Below, one piece after another: positions 32,998-45,825 of a stretch of DNA of 64,000 nucleotides. Origin of the DNA: Branchiostoma floridae (lineage: Eukaryota > Chordata > Leptocardii > Amphioxiformes > Branchiostomatidae). The stretch is from the NCBI RefSeq assembly GCF_000003815.2, contig NC_049996.1, positions 13,427,297-13,491,296 on the forward strand, in the 5' to 3' direction. The translations under genes were made by a program, and so were the position numbers. Below the pieces are notes generated by a model. That model made no database searches and had not been told where the DNA came from. It saw only the letters and a list, made by a program, of their open reading frames with translations. Position 1 is the first letter of the stretch; each line of letters starts with the position of its first letter.

Positions 32998-35900
32998 TCA
33001 TTCCAGAGAAGCTTGACAGATAAAACCGTGCTTGCGAGTACAGCTGCTATCATCCCACATGGGATCACCAGTGCGACCAGCCCAGTAGTACCGAACGCAC
33101 AAGTTGAATTCCGGCAAATGAACCCACCTTTTGCCATTAGGCTCTCCTAGATTCCATCCCTGTAAAACACAATGGAGCAGTTGATAGTAAAAGCAATACA
33201 CCGTTGTTCTATAGCACAAAACCAAATCCAATTAATGGTATCCTTTTTAAAAGTCAAGACTGATCCAGCACAAATTAAAGGCAAACGATACCTAATGGTG
33301 ATAGAGTATATACTTATTTGGCTGGAAACAAAGTTTAACCAACTGCATCTGCGAAAGAATACGAGAAAATCAAGTCCCTCAATGTAAACCTTCAAAAGAG
33401 TGGTCTCATATTTTGCCAATTTCCCATTATGACTAAGATTCTTCCTTGAAAAACAAATTATATTTGATAACTGGAAACGTTTGAACAGGTATGTCTTGTT
33501 GTACTCACCTTGTAATGGCCCAATTTGGAACCATCTTCCCAAAGCCAGTGTCTCTTACGAAGAAAGAAGCCCCCCTTGTTCCTCAAGCCAATCCAAAAGT
33601 TGATGTTGTGGCCTTCCTTCTGGACAAGGTTCCTTAGAGCGAGGTCCAGCTCTTCTGTTTCAGGCATGGCTAGTCTCGCACCATCCTTCTTGCAGGTCTT
33701 TCTTGCAGTTTTGTAGGACAGTTTTCGGAGGTTAAGCCGGATACAGGTTCCGGCGAGGAGTTTGTATCCGACCTGGCGGCAGCCAATCCTGGAAGCTAAA
33801 ACAGTGGACAAAAATAAAATGCCAAAAGAATTTTCATTATTGCTATGAAGGTATTTACCCTTGCCGAGAAGGTTATGTAATGTGTAGCATTTGTACGTAC
33901 GTATGTATGTATGTATGTATGTATGTATGTATGTATGTATGTATTTTAGTATGTATGTATGTATGCATGCATGAATGAATGTATGTTTGTACGTACTATG
34001 TAGAAGACCAGCATAACTCAAGAACGCCTGAATGGATTGTATCGATTTGGTATGCTGGTAGGAAATTAGCTTTTAGGCCCCCTAGCAGTCTGTTATGGTA
34101 CTGCATCAGAACATTGTTTTGGTTTTGGTTTGATATCTCGAGTTCTGAACATGCTGCGGCCATGCTTTTTGATTGGTAGACATGTCTTTATGCCGAAGGT
34201 AAGTGTAGTTGGTTTTGACCCTCTAACGACTTGTTTTGGAACTGCAATTAAGTGTCAGAATTTGAAAGGGAATAACTTAACAAGGCGTTAACAGATTGCT
34301 ATGATTTTTGGTGTGTTGATAGTTTAAGTGATGGTTCATATAATGACATATTGATTCTGCAGATTTGTAAATAATTTGCATAATTAATCAGTAAACAGTG
34401 TAAACACGCTCAGTTCCATTATAGGGCCATTGCTACATTTGGCATTTGTAACTGAGAAGGAGAAGAATATTGATAGATATATAGTATACAGTATATCTAT
34501 AGTATATAGTATAAAATCAAGATGTTATTTGCATGATTTAAAAGAAAATACTATAATGCCATTGTGGTAAATGGCGGGAAATTCTTACTTGGTGCATTTA
34601 GAAGTTATGTACAGGTGAACATCATTGAACAATAATAATGTAAATGAGATCTCATTTGCTTAAATTATCAGAAAATGCGATAAAGCCCTCTTTCTTATCA
34701 TTCTTAAGATTGCGTACGTCTGTTGTCTGGTGGAGGAGAATTAAAACAGCAGTTGTAAAGGTTAGGGTCATTTGGCAAAGATATGGGGTCGTGGAAACTA
34801 TGTTACACTTTATTGCATATCAAAATGTATAGAATAGCAAAACAAATTGTACAAGTCATTTAGATAACCAGAAGAGTGATTTGTACCCTTAGCTAAGTTT
34901 GTTTGACTCACTTTTCCTGGTCGTTGACGTGTCTTGGTTCGTATTTCCAAGAATCTTGCTCCGTTTCATCACGCCGGTCGCGAACAAACACTGTGACAAA
35001 AAAACAACAACAACAACGCGATGTCATGTTTGTGATGAATACGAAAAGTGCAACCAAAATATGAAATCAACATTGCATGACGAGACTTGATAGAAAACAT
35101 AAGTATTAAGATTTTTCAAAGCATCTCAGCGAGATAGGATAATCACGTTAAGAATAAGAATAAGACTGAGAATGCACTGATCTAGAAAACACTTCGAAAG
35201 AAGAGCGGTCTTGTTACCTCTCTGTATGTGGTTATCATATCCATCAGGATGGTTGTCACGGCTTTCAGTTCGGTTGTCACGACAGTCCTGGTAGTTGTAA
35301 CGTTAGGCACGGGGGTTGTTCCGTCTTGTAGCAGAGTTGTCACGGCTGGGGCTGTGGTTTTTACGACAGGAAGGGTAGTTGTCATGTTTTCCAGTGAAGA
35401 CGTTGTGTCAAGTTCATGCCCGGTGACCCCAAAAGATAAGTTGGTTGTAAAAGTTTGGTTCGCCAAGTGCTAAGTAAAGGAAGTAAAGAAAATAGAACAA
35501 CTAGAATTAGTCAACAAAGGAAACGATTAATATTGTAGTAACAGAGGGTAATATGAAAGAATGTAGATATTATTCAAGTTTTCATTCCATGTTGTTTCAC
35601 AGCAATTGTCTCCACCACATCCTTATAGCCAGTCATTTTGTTAACTTTGTGGAATACCTTTTGTGTATGGCAGTTTTTAGACTACATTTTTTTAGATACG
35701 AGAGACCCAATTATATTTATGTAGACAGAAGGTGAGAAAGCACACCAAGGGCTAGCTGTGTAGTTGGAAAATAAGAGAGGAGACTGACCGGATACATTTT
35801 TGCTTTGTTCTCCTTCGGTGTACCAGTAAGGTAAATGTTGATAATAACTGCTGAAGCAAGCAAGGCTGCCGCTGCAACAGCAATGATGACGCCACGGAGT

Positions 35901-38900
35901 AGATATGGGCGGAGACTTGTGCAGAATGACCATGTCTGGCCTACGACAAATCAATGATTTGCACAGAGGTGAAGATTTTAGTGCAACCACGGTGCATTTT
36001 TGCAACGACATTGTGGTCATTTTAGCTGGTTTTATTGGGCGTTATCAATTACCGAATTACATAGAGCCCCATATGATTCACACCCACCTGCTTAGATTAT
36101 AAACATGGGATATATAATTAGATAATCCAGAACGTCATACGTGCAAATGCTGATTAATTAATGTGTTCATGAATTTAATATAATGCAATTTATTAATGGT
36201 AGTGATATTGGTTCATCATCATCATCCTTGCTAAAAATCAGTCACCATTTAATGAGGCGCGTCGTCATTGTTCTCCACACGGATATCAGTTAGTAAACAC
36301 ACAAAGGAAAATGTTAATGGGTACAACGCAATGAAGCCGATGGACAGTGCAGGGAGTAATACTGGTTTACCCTCATAACTTTTTAAAAAGCATTTTAAAC
36401 TATTTCAACTTAATTTGAATGAGGCATCCTGGTTTTTGTTGACGAGAACGTGCTGTAGACATGTTACAGATAAAGACTACGGTCATATGTTGCCTAGTAG
36501 CATATCTAGTCTTGCCCAGAAGTAAGGGGACTTAATGCTTGTCTGAGGATCTGCTAATTAGGGTAATGGTGAGCATGATTTGGGCGTGGATCGCAGTGCC
36601 CCTCTTCCCATGTATAGAAAAAAAAACACTCTGAAATTTATATGCACCTTTCTTGTTATCTTGTCGAAGTGCACCAGGTACGTATGTTGGGTTGTTTAGC
36701 ATGTCCGAACCGTCCTTTTGTACATCTGTTGATGAAGTAGTGTCTTCCTCCTCATCAGCTCGTTGTTCTTTGTCTGTAGCAGCCCGCTGTAGACTGTTGA
36801 TGTCATCTGAGTCGGAATTATGGTACACGTGACTGTCGGCGTCTTCATCATTATCATAGGGATTTGCCTCTTCTTTGCTCCATCTGGGAATTTCTGGCAG
36901 TTCTGTGCAGTCAAATAGGCAAAATGACAGTATAAAAGTCAATAAATCCACAAGACGTAAACAAACAAAAAATGTTGCCAGAAACAATGAAAGCTCCGTT
37001 ATCATCGAAAAATACGAGTATACACAACTTTATAGATATTATTCTTATTAATTTTAATGTTGATTTACATCTACTTAAATCTGAAAACTGTAACATCCAC
37101 ATATATGCGCAAGACATTCCTAGACCTTTTCTTCCTTTGCAATATCATGCTTATTCTTTGCCATATTTATTATCTTGCTTATCATATGAATAAGACCATA
37201 TCCGTTTTTTTTTTAAATCTAATGGGATTAAACGTAAAAAAAGAATGCTGGAACCTCATACACTACCAAAAATTTGCTCGTTTTGCTTACCCCATAGACA
37301 ATTCTTATATGAAGAAAATTATTCTTGCGAGAAGAAAATGTAGAATAAAATTCTAAGCTAAACAAGCAAAACAAGAAACTACCAAAAAATCTTAATTTTC
37401 TTATTCTTCTTTGGTGAAGAAAATTTTTCTCACACCTAAGAATTTTCTAGAACTTTAAGCAAAATCTTCTTGTTTGTTTCTTATGATGCAAGAAAAAAAT
37501 TCTAGAAATGCTTGCTTTTTTATAACTCTTAAGAAATACAAGAATTTTTGCTCTTGATGGAAGAAAAGTATTCTTCGTGTAAGAATATTAATCTCAAAAA
37601 TGTGTCAAAAATTCAAGCAAAAATTTGCTTGCCCCATGGACAAGCACGTTTTTCTAAGATTTCTTGGGGACAGAATAATTTTCTTCCTGAAAGATATATT
37701 TTCTGCAAGGAAGAAAAACAAGATACACAAAAAAAAAATCATTTTTGGTAGTGTACCCCGCGAATCATTAGTTTAAAAAAACAGCGAGGGTCTTTAGACA
37801 CATACGCAGACTTTGACTACGTGTTTCTATTGAAAAAAAAATCAAAGAATACATCTTATAATGAAACTAAGTGGTCTAGATGAAACTGGAGAAGCAATAA
37901 TCGCAAACATTCTTGTTTTGTTTTGCGTAGGGTTGTTGCAGACATGTGATTGAGTTTTTTTTTATTTATATGCAAGACACAAGCTGTGGAATACTCGAAA
38001 AGATAATATTTAGAAAACGAAATGATCTAAAATGCGTATGTTTTTTACTAGATAAAACAGATTTTCTTCTCTATGTCCTAATTATATCTCATTTGAAAGT
38101 AAATGTTAACTTGTAACTGTGGTGTCTCAGTTTTTTTTATTTATATGCAAGACACAAGCTGTGGAATACTCGAAAAGATAATATTCCGAAAACGAAATTG
38201 TCTAAAATGCGTATGTTTTTAATAAATAAAACAGATTTTCTTCTTTATGTCCCGTTCATATCTCATTTGAAAGTAAACGTTAACTTGTAACTGTGGTGAC
38301 TCTTCCTTAAGCGTTGCTATTTTGTGTCACTCCTTAAGAAATCGGGATGTTTCCCATGCAATTTATTCATATTTTTCGTTGAAAGTGAAACTTCACCAGT
38401 ATCTACATGAAAAAAAAAATAAATACATAAACTAAATGTGTTTCATGACAAAAATTTTAAACTCATTAAATAATTACCAAGCAAATTTTCATTTCGCTGC
38501 AAATAAAACTTTATATATAACAAACAATATTGATATCAAACAAACAACAAGAAAATTTGAAGAACACAGACCTCCCTAAATTAACTAGGAGAGTTTTAAC
38601 AAGGGTGAGTCAAGGGTAGAACCAGCCGTTCTATAAAGTTATATAAAGCTTTCAATATTCTAATGAGATGAACTTTAGAATGAAATAAAGACATTTAGTA
38701 CATGTATTCCCGTAGTTTTGAAATATATCCATTTGTTGTTCAAGTTTTTATAGAGTGATAAAGTTGGTTTCAAAATTATCGCACCCTTGCGTGCCTGTAC
38801 GGTCGACGCGCGTGCCCTGTACAGCGAGTAGACAGGGTAAGGAAACTGTACGTATGCAGCAGGTGTAAGTACGCGTGCATACAGTAACGTGGACCCCGCA

Positions 38901-41378
38901 TAGAAATCGCACGTACAACTAATTTACCCCTTGCGCAACGTACGATGCGCGCAACTGCTCAAGACATGCAGACTGCATAGCATAATTGTCTACAAAACCC
39001 ATACGGGTATTTCTAAGAAGGTCTTAAGAAGACAACTTATTTAATTAGTAAATTTCTTGTACGGATAAGGCAGATGAAAAAAATGCATTCAAATTTGATA
39101 TCCAAGGCAACAAAAGGCAAGAATAAATATACTTATTATGAGGATCATTGCTACCTTTCCAAATCAACGTCTCCTCGAAAAGAAGGCAAATTAAAGTTAA
39201 ATACCAGAATATGACTTCAACAATGTTCTACAAAATATCAAATAGCAGGAATGGAATTAACCTTTGTCATTATACTATGAATAAGATCACAACCACGAGC
39301 AGAAAAAAAATAAAAAAATTGACCACATTTAACTACAAGAAAGGCAATACTTGAATCATTCATCTTCAAATTAAAAGACGAAGAAAAGCACATCTAGTTA
39401 AGATATTTTCTCATAAAATACAAACAAGAAGAATACATGTACCAATACCTATATATGCCAATAGAATACAAACGACAAAAATACCTCTGTGTCCAGATTG
39501 CTGGGGTGTTCCAGTCGTGTACATATTGTTTGCAGCCAATCCAATCAAATTTCCGCCAATAGTTATGGAAAATGCGTTCCCTGCTTCTATGTTAACCGAC
39601 TGGTCACCACTTTTCTTTGTGGCCGCAATCTGTTTGAGAGTGTTGTTATCATCCCTTTCCGTATGGACATGGCCACCAGGATTATCGTCGCTTTTGTCGG
39701 TAGCTGATAGTTTCATGGTATTTTTGATTCCTGTGACAAAAAGATTAGGTTTGAGAGTTTGTTTTTTTCATTTGCAAAATCTTGCCTGAATACTAATGTA
39801 CAGTCTAAATGTGAAAGAAAATCGAAATAGCAAATTTTACTACTTTCTGAACAATTCTTATGGTACCATGTTTATTATTATTGGTTTTGACTTTTAAAAA
39901 GTAATAGACTATGGAACAAACCAACTTCCAACATAATGAGTGTTTTTTTTTTGGTGATTTTTTAAAGTTTTCACATTTTGATGAATACCAAAAATGCTAA
40001 AATATAGGTTAACCATTCCTTCTAAAAACTCATTGAATAACGGAATGTTACCTGTCTAACGGCTCATTTTCCAATGTTGTCTAACGAATTAAAAACTAAC
40101 TTAAAGGAAGCCGACTTTAAGGAGATTTTAACATGATTGTGTTAATCTGGCCCGATCGACACAACGTGAATTAAGGACTTCTGGAAAATGAACTTATGCT
40201 CCAAATTTTATTGAAAATGAATTTATTTTTTCATCATACACACGTACTATTACATTGTACTTTATTACAAGATGTCTCAAGTTTTTAAAAGCTAAGCTAA
40301 AAAACGCTAATGTTCACGTGGGGACGTTCCGCTGTGCTTTGCGTGCTAAAAGTGGGAGGGATCGCCGCACCGACCAATTACATATTGCACTTTGATTTTA
40401 CTGGCTTCTGTCGTACTAGTAGTAGATTTTACTACTACAAGGGGTCCGTGTAGCGTTACGCCTAGAGCGTTGGAATCAGAATCAGTAGGTCCTGAGTTCG
40501 ATACTGACCATGCTCCTACCCCCATGAGGGTGAAGTGACGCCCACCGAGGCTCACGGCTAAAAGTTGCCCCCCCCCCCCCCCAAAAAAAAGAAAAAAAAC
40601 TACGGATTTTGTGCAGTGTCAACATCTGCACACTTTGCACTAAGACCCTTGAATTTTTTAGTAGTCGATTTTAAATGTAGAAGGAGTCCTAAAGGAGAAA
40701 AAAACGTCGGCTTCTTCGCACTTCGCAACATTTAACCGTAGTAAGGTTTGAAGCATGGTTCTGTTTGCCACGCTCAGTCAAACAATTTGGCGATCGTCTT
40801 AGGCGCTTGCGTTGAGCGTTCGGCCCGACCCGTAAACGCACCTCCCCCATGTCGGGGACAGAAATAAATTTAAAGCTTGAGATAGCAATGATCTAAAATG
40901 AAACCGATCATCACATACTGGTTGACGGATTTTCTGCACGCTCCATCCATCAAGCCATAATACGCCAGTACTTTTACTAGCTTTAGTAGTAACCGATGAA
41001 GTAGTAATGGTAGTAGTAATATCAGTAGAAGTAATATCGGTGGTTTAAGTTTTAAGTTATAGTGAAAGCAACATGGAAAGGCATACAGTGGATTAAAAGA
41101 AGTTCTTGGTCCTCCACGACTTTTTATTCACTGTATGCTAATGTCTGGGCAATGGAACATTGTAGTTCAGAACAATTTGATATAATCATAATACATTGCT
41201 GCGTGTAAAGGGCAGCTTAAAAGTTGCTTATGCATCTGTTTTATCTTGAGCATTGTGGGTAAAATGTATAATATCATTTCAAAAAATCAAAACAAAACCT
41301 ACCTGTAGGTACATAGTGTGTAGAAGTTGGCTCTCCATCGTGAGCCACCTGACGTTGCTCTTCTCCTTGTGCTCTCAT
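32998..41378 (-). CDS. Type II membrane C-type lectin receptor with mucin-like stalk
   Basis: Eight phase-consistent exons: 41,378-41,303 (ATG; to phase 1), 39,730-39,485 (1-1), 36,902-36,648 (1-1), 35,940-35,789 (1-0), 35,469-35,218 (0-0), 34,990-34,912 (0-1), 33,795-33,509 (1-0), 33,159-32,998 (stop); about 502 residues. Exons 1-3 form the cytoplasmic tail with THYVPTG, NNMYTTGTPQQ and NNPTYVPG (an NPxY-type motif) in acidic sequence. Exon 4 is the membrane segment (GVIIAVAAAALLASAVII). Exon 5 is a Thr/Val-rich stalk (repeated VVTT, AVTT) suited to O-glycosylation. Exons 7-8 form a long-form C-type lectin domain (GCRQVGYKLL, TARKTCKKDGARLA, FWIGLRNK, GEPNG, LC, MWDDSSC, GFICQ). EPN is the mannose-type Ca/sugar motif and WDD replaces WND. 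It is likely a cell-surface sugar receptor with tyrosine-based intracellular signalling or uptake. Confidence 0.85.
33897..33967. repeat. (GTAT)n microsatellite
   Basis: Tetranucleotide run in the intron just upstream of the first lectin exon. It produces a spurious Tyr-Ile-His-Thr ORF on the minus strand. Confidence 0.95.
37261..37753. mobile_element. 493-bp MITE, CACTACCAAAAAT ends, TA target duplication
   Basis: The left end CACTACCAAAAAT and its inverse at the right (ATTTTTGGTAGTG) are flanked by TA (37,259-37,260 and 37,754-37,755). The interior is A/T-rich with GAAGAAAAT/ATTTTCTT inverted words and no transposase. The TA duplication suggests a Tc1/mariner-type MITE. It lies in an intron of the C-type lectin receptor gene. 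Confidence 0.75.
37953..38303. repeat. Two-copy tandem repeat, unit about 177 bp
   Basis: Units begin at AGTTTTTTTT before ATTTATATGCAAGACACAAG (37,953 and about 38,130) and end in AACTTGTAACTGTGGTG. They are about 90% identical by eye. Confidence 0.85.
38304..39484. other. Intronic stretch, no gene seen
   Basis: Between tail exons 2 and 3 of the lectin receptor gene. A GC- and CG-containing patch (about 38,790-38,960, repeated GTACG and GCGCG words) stands out from the AT-rich surroundings. Its role is unknown. Confidence 0.4.
40438..40600 (+). mobile_element. Probable tRNA-derived SINE
   Basis: The head reads GGGTCCGTGTAGCGTTACGC and later GAGTTCGATACTGACC, in the positions of tRNA-like A and B boxes. 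A body with CCCACCGAGGCTCACGGC and a C-run/A-run tail (40,565-40,600) follows. No clear target duplication was found. It lies in intron 1 of the lectin receptor gene. Confidence 0.55.
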
Positions 41379-42566
41379 CGTCTGTCCGATGCCGGAGGAA
41401 CCAGAATAGTGGAATAAGTGGCGTGAGAATACGACAACTCTGCGCCAACGATACTTAATATGTCTGGTGAAAAGCCCATGCGAATAAAATGATCATAAAA
41501 AAACAAATATCTACAGCACTTTAGATGTTGGCAACTAAAGAGGTACACAGGAGTTGCAAGAACTGTCAAGACAGTTTGATGTTTAAATACAAATAGCCAA
41601 ATCTACATACTCCAGAATGAAGCATGTGATATCTAATGAATAATGTATTGTTTTAAAATTATCATTGTCCAATGTTGCAAAAGCGCGGAGCATGAGGTAA
41701 ATTAACCCTCTATAGTCAAAATAATTTTGAGGAAAGAGTTTCTGTAGTGCTGTTTTTTTCAACGCGTTTAGAAAAGGATTTTCGAATATTCTATAATGTT
41801 TACATGTTGAAACGTTTTAAGTCCTGACGTTATTGTTTGCCACGTGAATTTTGCAATTGTTTGTTTGAACCTTAATTTATTTATGAGACCTTCAAATCGA
41901 CCACTTTTCATTGAGACCATGAGGGAGGTAAGGGTCAGATAGAATATAACAGAGATACAGATACCAACACCGAGTTCTGATGAATCTATCAACATATATA
42001 TTGTATATATTATCATAGACATTTAAACAAAATGTTTATAACATAGTTTAGACGTTATAAGATAAAATAGAAAATATTTTTTAAACCGTATCGATTTGCC
42101 TTAGTTTGAGCATTTGAAGTTTTATTACATCTGAGTATCAAAAAGTAACCATAAAAATTAGTGATTACTCTGCGCTTTTAATGTTCTGCGTCCAGTTTAT
42201 AAAGACACATTTGATGAATTTAATTTTCTACAAAAGTATATGAGTAGGCGTAACAGTATTTTGACGATTACTTCATCGCTCATGATGTTTCATAATGGTA
42301 AAGTAAGCCCTTACTACCACTGCGGCCATGGGTCGTGAGTGAGTGATAGTATTGACACATTGCATGCCTTTGCACAGTTGATAACAATGTTTATCATATA
42401 CAAATCCCATAGATTTGTTAAGAATTATACTTGTAATTTTTACCTAATGGTATGTTCTTGCTTGATGAATAATAACAAACTGGCCGCACACTGGACTTTT
42501 GAAGAGTTTAATTCATTATTGTCCTCCCTCCAGGACTCTTAGCACCAGAGTGCCAGAGTGTGGTAA
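41379..42566. other. Upstream region of the C-type lectin receptor gene
   Basis: This should hold the promoter of the minus-strand gene starting at 41,378. It is AT-rich and I could not fix a TATA box or a first non-coding exon. No other gene was seen. Confidence 0.4.
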
Positions 42567-43045
42567 TACCCCTGTCACATTATACACGATCTTCGGACGT
42601 ACTTCGCGATCACAGGAAGAACGACTGATTTTAAGATCTTAAGAATGATGGTCTTGCGTATTTTCCGAAAACTGTCCCTGTCACATGAAAGCGAGGCTCG
42701 TGCGATCGTCTGCGAAAAAAATCTATGATAATGAACCTCCCATGACCTCTTGCTCGCGGACAAAATAACACAAAACGTTCATCACAGAAAGGCAAGGTAT
42801 CAATATATTTTTTTGTTGTCGTTATCTTTTTAACCAATTAATGGAATGTGCGGGCATACTTTAAATGAGGAAAGAAAAGAAATTGTGTGCAAAAGGCAGC
42901 CAGCATACTACCACAGGGGCCACAATGTCAGAATTACCCTCACATTTAAAGACATTAAATATATGCAAACTAACGTCAATCGGGCGTACGTCGCACGACT
43001 GATGAGCGTTCGACATCCGACTTGCGGTCGATGATAGATCAGTAG
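42567..43045. mobile_element. Second, truncated copy of the TACCCC...TCAC MITE
   Basis: It starts TACCCCTGTCACATTATACACGATCTTCGGACG after TAA (42,564-42,566). It runs antiparallel to the copy at 1,454-2,259, sharing TTAAGATCTTAA-like, CATGACCTCTTGC, GAATTACCCTCACA and GTGCTCGCC blocks. The far inverted-repeat end is missing, so it is truncated. Confidence 0.65.
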
Positions 43046-43119
43046 GTCTGTGCTCGCCTTTCAGATGGACAATGATTCATCATAGTTGCACCTGGACATA
43101 TGTCATGAATACCACACCC

Positions 43120-43127
43120 TATAAATA
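43120..43127 (+). promoter_or_regulatory. Candidate TATA box
   Basis: TATAAATA 44-51 bases upstream of the ATG at 43,171. The spacing fits a short 5' leader. Confidence 0.5.
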
Positions 43128-43170
43128 CCACGCCCCTACGTATTTTGTATACGTGTTCATATAGTCAAAT

Positions 43171-45825
43171 ATGGCGCCTAGGAAGAAAGGCAAAAAGGGT
43201 GGCCAAACAAAGGTGCCAGAAGAGTGTTGCTCCGTACATGAAGAAGTGGTAGAAGATAATGTTAGTCTCGAAAAAGAGGAGAACGAACCTGCCGGACCAA
43301 CCTACAAAGTTGAAGACGCTATAGCTAATTTCTTTGAAGCCAATCCTCTTTTTTAGGACAAGGGTCACCCGCGCGCGCGGCCGGAATTAAAACAAGAAAT
43401 CTTTTTAAAAAAGCTGTGCCTTGCCGCGTATTTTATGTTATTTTGGTAAGTTAGACTAGATTCTACGCTTAAAAATCCCGAGTTCCACATGTCGCCCCCC
43501 TCCCCCTCATTATCATAATTTATGTCAGATGAATTATTGGCACATTAAACAGGTTTTGTAAAACTTTTTGACCCACAATGAATATGCATTATTTTTTATT
43601 ACAAACTAAGTTCCTTCTGATGCAATTTGTGATATATATTTATATGAACATGGTGAGTTAAAGCGTAGATTTATTACGCTGGACCACATACAGTAACATG
43701 CGTCTAGAAGACCGTTTTAATACTCGCCTGGAATGTACCATTGTCTAACTAAGCCATGAAACTCGGCAAGGAAAGAAGGGCCTTTGGAAGGGGCTTTGGA
43801 AGGGCAGGGTTAAAAGGTCCGTCCATTGATCCATGGAAAAAAGCTGGCGTAAAGCCTTGCCTGGCGGCAAGGCAAAAAAAACAGAAGAAGAATGCCTTGA
43901 TGGAAAAAAATTCTCAAAGACGTCGGGCCTGGGGATCAAACGTAAGTCTCACCTATTCCTCCTGTCATTATCTCTGAAGTGGAGATATGAAAAGTTCCCT
44001 AACTTGGGAAGAAATTGCTATTATTTTGGTCATTGTTCCATGTCCCTTGCCACTGTCATTCAAATTCAAATGTATTATGCTAAAATGGAGTATTCGGGGA
44101 AAGTTATTCATAGTGGTTTCCCTTCACATCTGATGTTGTAGTGTTCTTTACTTTTGTGAAGCTGAGGACATCGTCTCATCGGACGGAATACCTTAGGCTG
44201 AAACTGGAACGCTACCGGTTTTTGGATCAATTCTGTGTTTCAAAACTACCAAAAGACCTGGGATCTGTAAGTATTGGTATGTTAGTGCATTGGTGAATTA
44301 ATGTTCAAGAATGTCTTACTCCTATCCGTGTTCACAGCAATATATTGAGCAACATGATGCACTTATGCTTCAGATTGTCAACACTGACAATTTGGAGGAA
44401 GGACTCGAAGAGGAGGCAGGGGATGATGGGAACGTTGCAGCCGGAACATGGCCGGCCGGAACATGGACTTTACTCTCTGTGGCCCCAACACTATTGGTTC
44501 CAAGGGTGTGAAGAGGCGTAATTTCAGTGACAATCCAAACACCAAAAAGAAAGCGGTCACCACTTCTAGTCTGTCTGACGTCTTGGCAAAGTTCCTACAT
44601 GACACAGACCAGGAGAAGAGCAGGGCACAGCAAGAATTAAACATTTACTTACTAGGCTTTGTTAAGTTAAACGTTTTGTCACAGTGACAACTCAGAATAC
44701 TTTATATTCTATACAATTAACATGTTTTCGTCTTCCTTGTTAGGTGGAAAACATCGCCAAGGAGAGTCACGAACCAGTGGATGAAAGGGTTGCGTGGAGT
44801 CAGTGGCTCACTTCAACTTGCTTTCGTGTCCCATCAGCCCATCACCAATTAGCATTGAAATCAGAAACAGAATAGGACCAACTGCATTTAGAAAATTGAA
44901 AAGACAAGCACATAAGGATTGCAACAAAGATTCGCATCCACAATGCCTGTGTACTCACTACGGTCATGTACGGAGCCGAAACCTGGCAACTAACTTCCAA
45001 CCAGGAAAAGAGATTAGATGCTGCAGACCAGAGATGGCAAAGAGCCATCCTAAGGATCAGATGGCAACAGCACATCAGTAAAGACACTGTCAAAAACCGT
45101 ACTGGACAACCTAGGCTCTCCACACTTATCCAGAAAGCAAGGTTACGGTGGCTGGGGCATGTTGTGAGAATACCAAGACAGCGACTCCCCAGAGTAGTGC
45201 TGAGCTGGTATCCAGCTGGAAAGAGAAAGAGGGGAGGACAACCCTTGGGAGGGAGTGCAGAGAGCAGCTTCAGACAGGAAGACTTGAAGAGCGATGTCGG
45301 CCCGCCTCAGCGAAGTCTGATATGCGGCGAGAATGAGTGAATGAGCGAGTGAGCCCATTTCTACCGGTACAGAGGGAGACCTTCGAAACGACCATACGCT
45401 TCAGTTTATTTATTTTACCAGGAATACATCTCAGGTCAGCGTTGACCTGTTTTTCAGGCAATCCTGGGCACATGCGCATACATAAAAACAACACAATAAC
45501 AATGAATAACAACATACTGTAAAAATAGCATTACTAAGCCATTAGGTGTAATTGGCGCCTAAATGTCCTGAACTTCATCATGCTTCGTGTTTCATGAGAA
45601 CGCTGGCTACCTAACGAACCAGTGGCACTGCCGAGGAGACCAATGCCAGACCCCACAGTCTTGGCGCCATCACGGCACAATACCCCTCACAAAGGATATA
45701 CTCCACTGCAGCCGCAGACACAACAGAGCACACCCGACCTTGTTCAACTGTATGGAGAAAATCAGCAGGTGGTACAGCAGCAACCTGTAATGGGGGGCCA
45801 GACGGACAGGTGTTCTACATATTAA
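43171..45825 (+). CDS. Unrecognised multi-exon gene, possibly transposon-derived, interrupted by a LINE
   Basis: Candidate coding pieces: 43,171-43,356 (61 codons, starts MAPRKKGKKGG, ends near AIANFFEANPLF, which loosely resembles the start of a MADF/Myb-SANT-like domain). 43,756-43,940 (basic, KLGKERRAFGRG). 44,163-44,270 (EYLRLKLERYRFLDQF, then donor TCT|GTAAGT). 44,339-44,640 (Asp/Glu-rich, then SSLSDVLAKFLHD). 44,744-44,868. A last exon, about 45,607-45,825 (Pro/Gln-rich, TQQSTPDLVQLYGENQQ), is followed by AATAAA at 45,863. A frame change sits at a small duplication (GGAACATGG twice, about 44,443-44,468). Exon borders are uncertain, and this may be a decaying gene or a domesticated transposon partner. 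No function is assigned. Confidence 0.35.
44870..45480 (+). pseudogene. 5'-truncated LINE 3' end (endonuclease-reverse transcriptase type)
   Basis: From about 44,915 the frame reads KIRIHNACVLTTVMYGAETW, then QRAILRIRW, RLRWLGHVVRIP and AGKRKRGGQP. This is the C-terminal signature of RTE/CR1-like reverse transcriptases (YGAETW ... LGH..R). The catalytic part is absent. The end is frameshifted and followed by a GAATGAG/GAGTGAG tail (45,332-45,353). It sits between pieces of the surrounding plus-strand gene, probably in an intron. Confidence 0.75.

Noticed and set aside
33458-34021. 187-codon minus-strand ORF beginning with His/Thr/Tyr repeats
   Set aside because: The N-terminal half is translation of the (GTAT)n microsatellite in the intron; only 33,509-33,795 is a real lectin exon.
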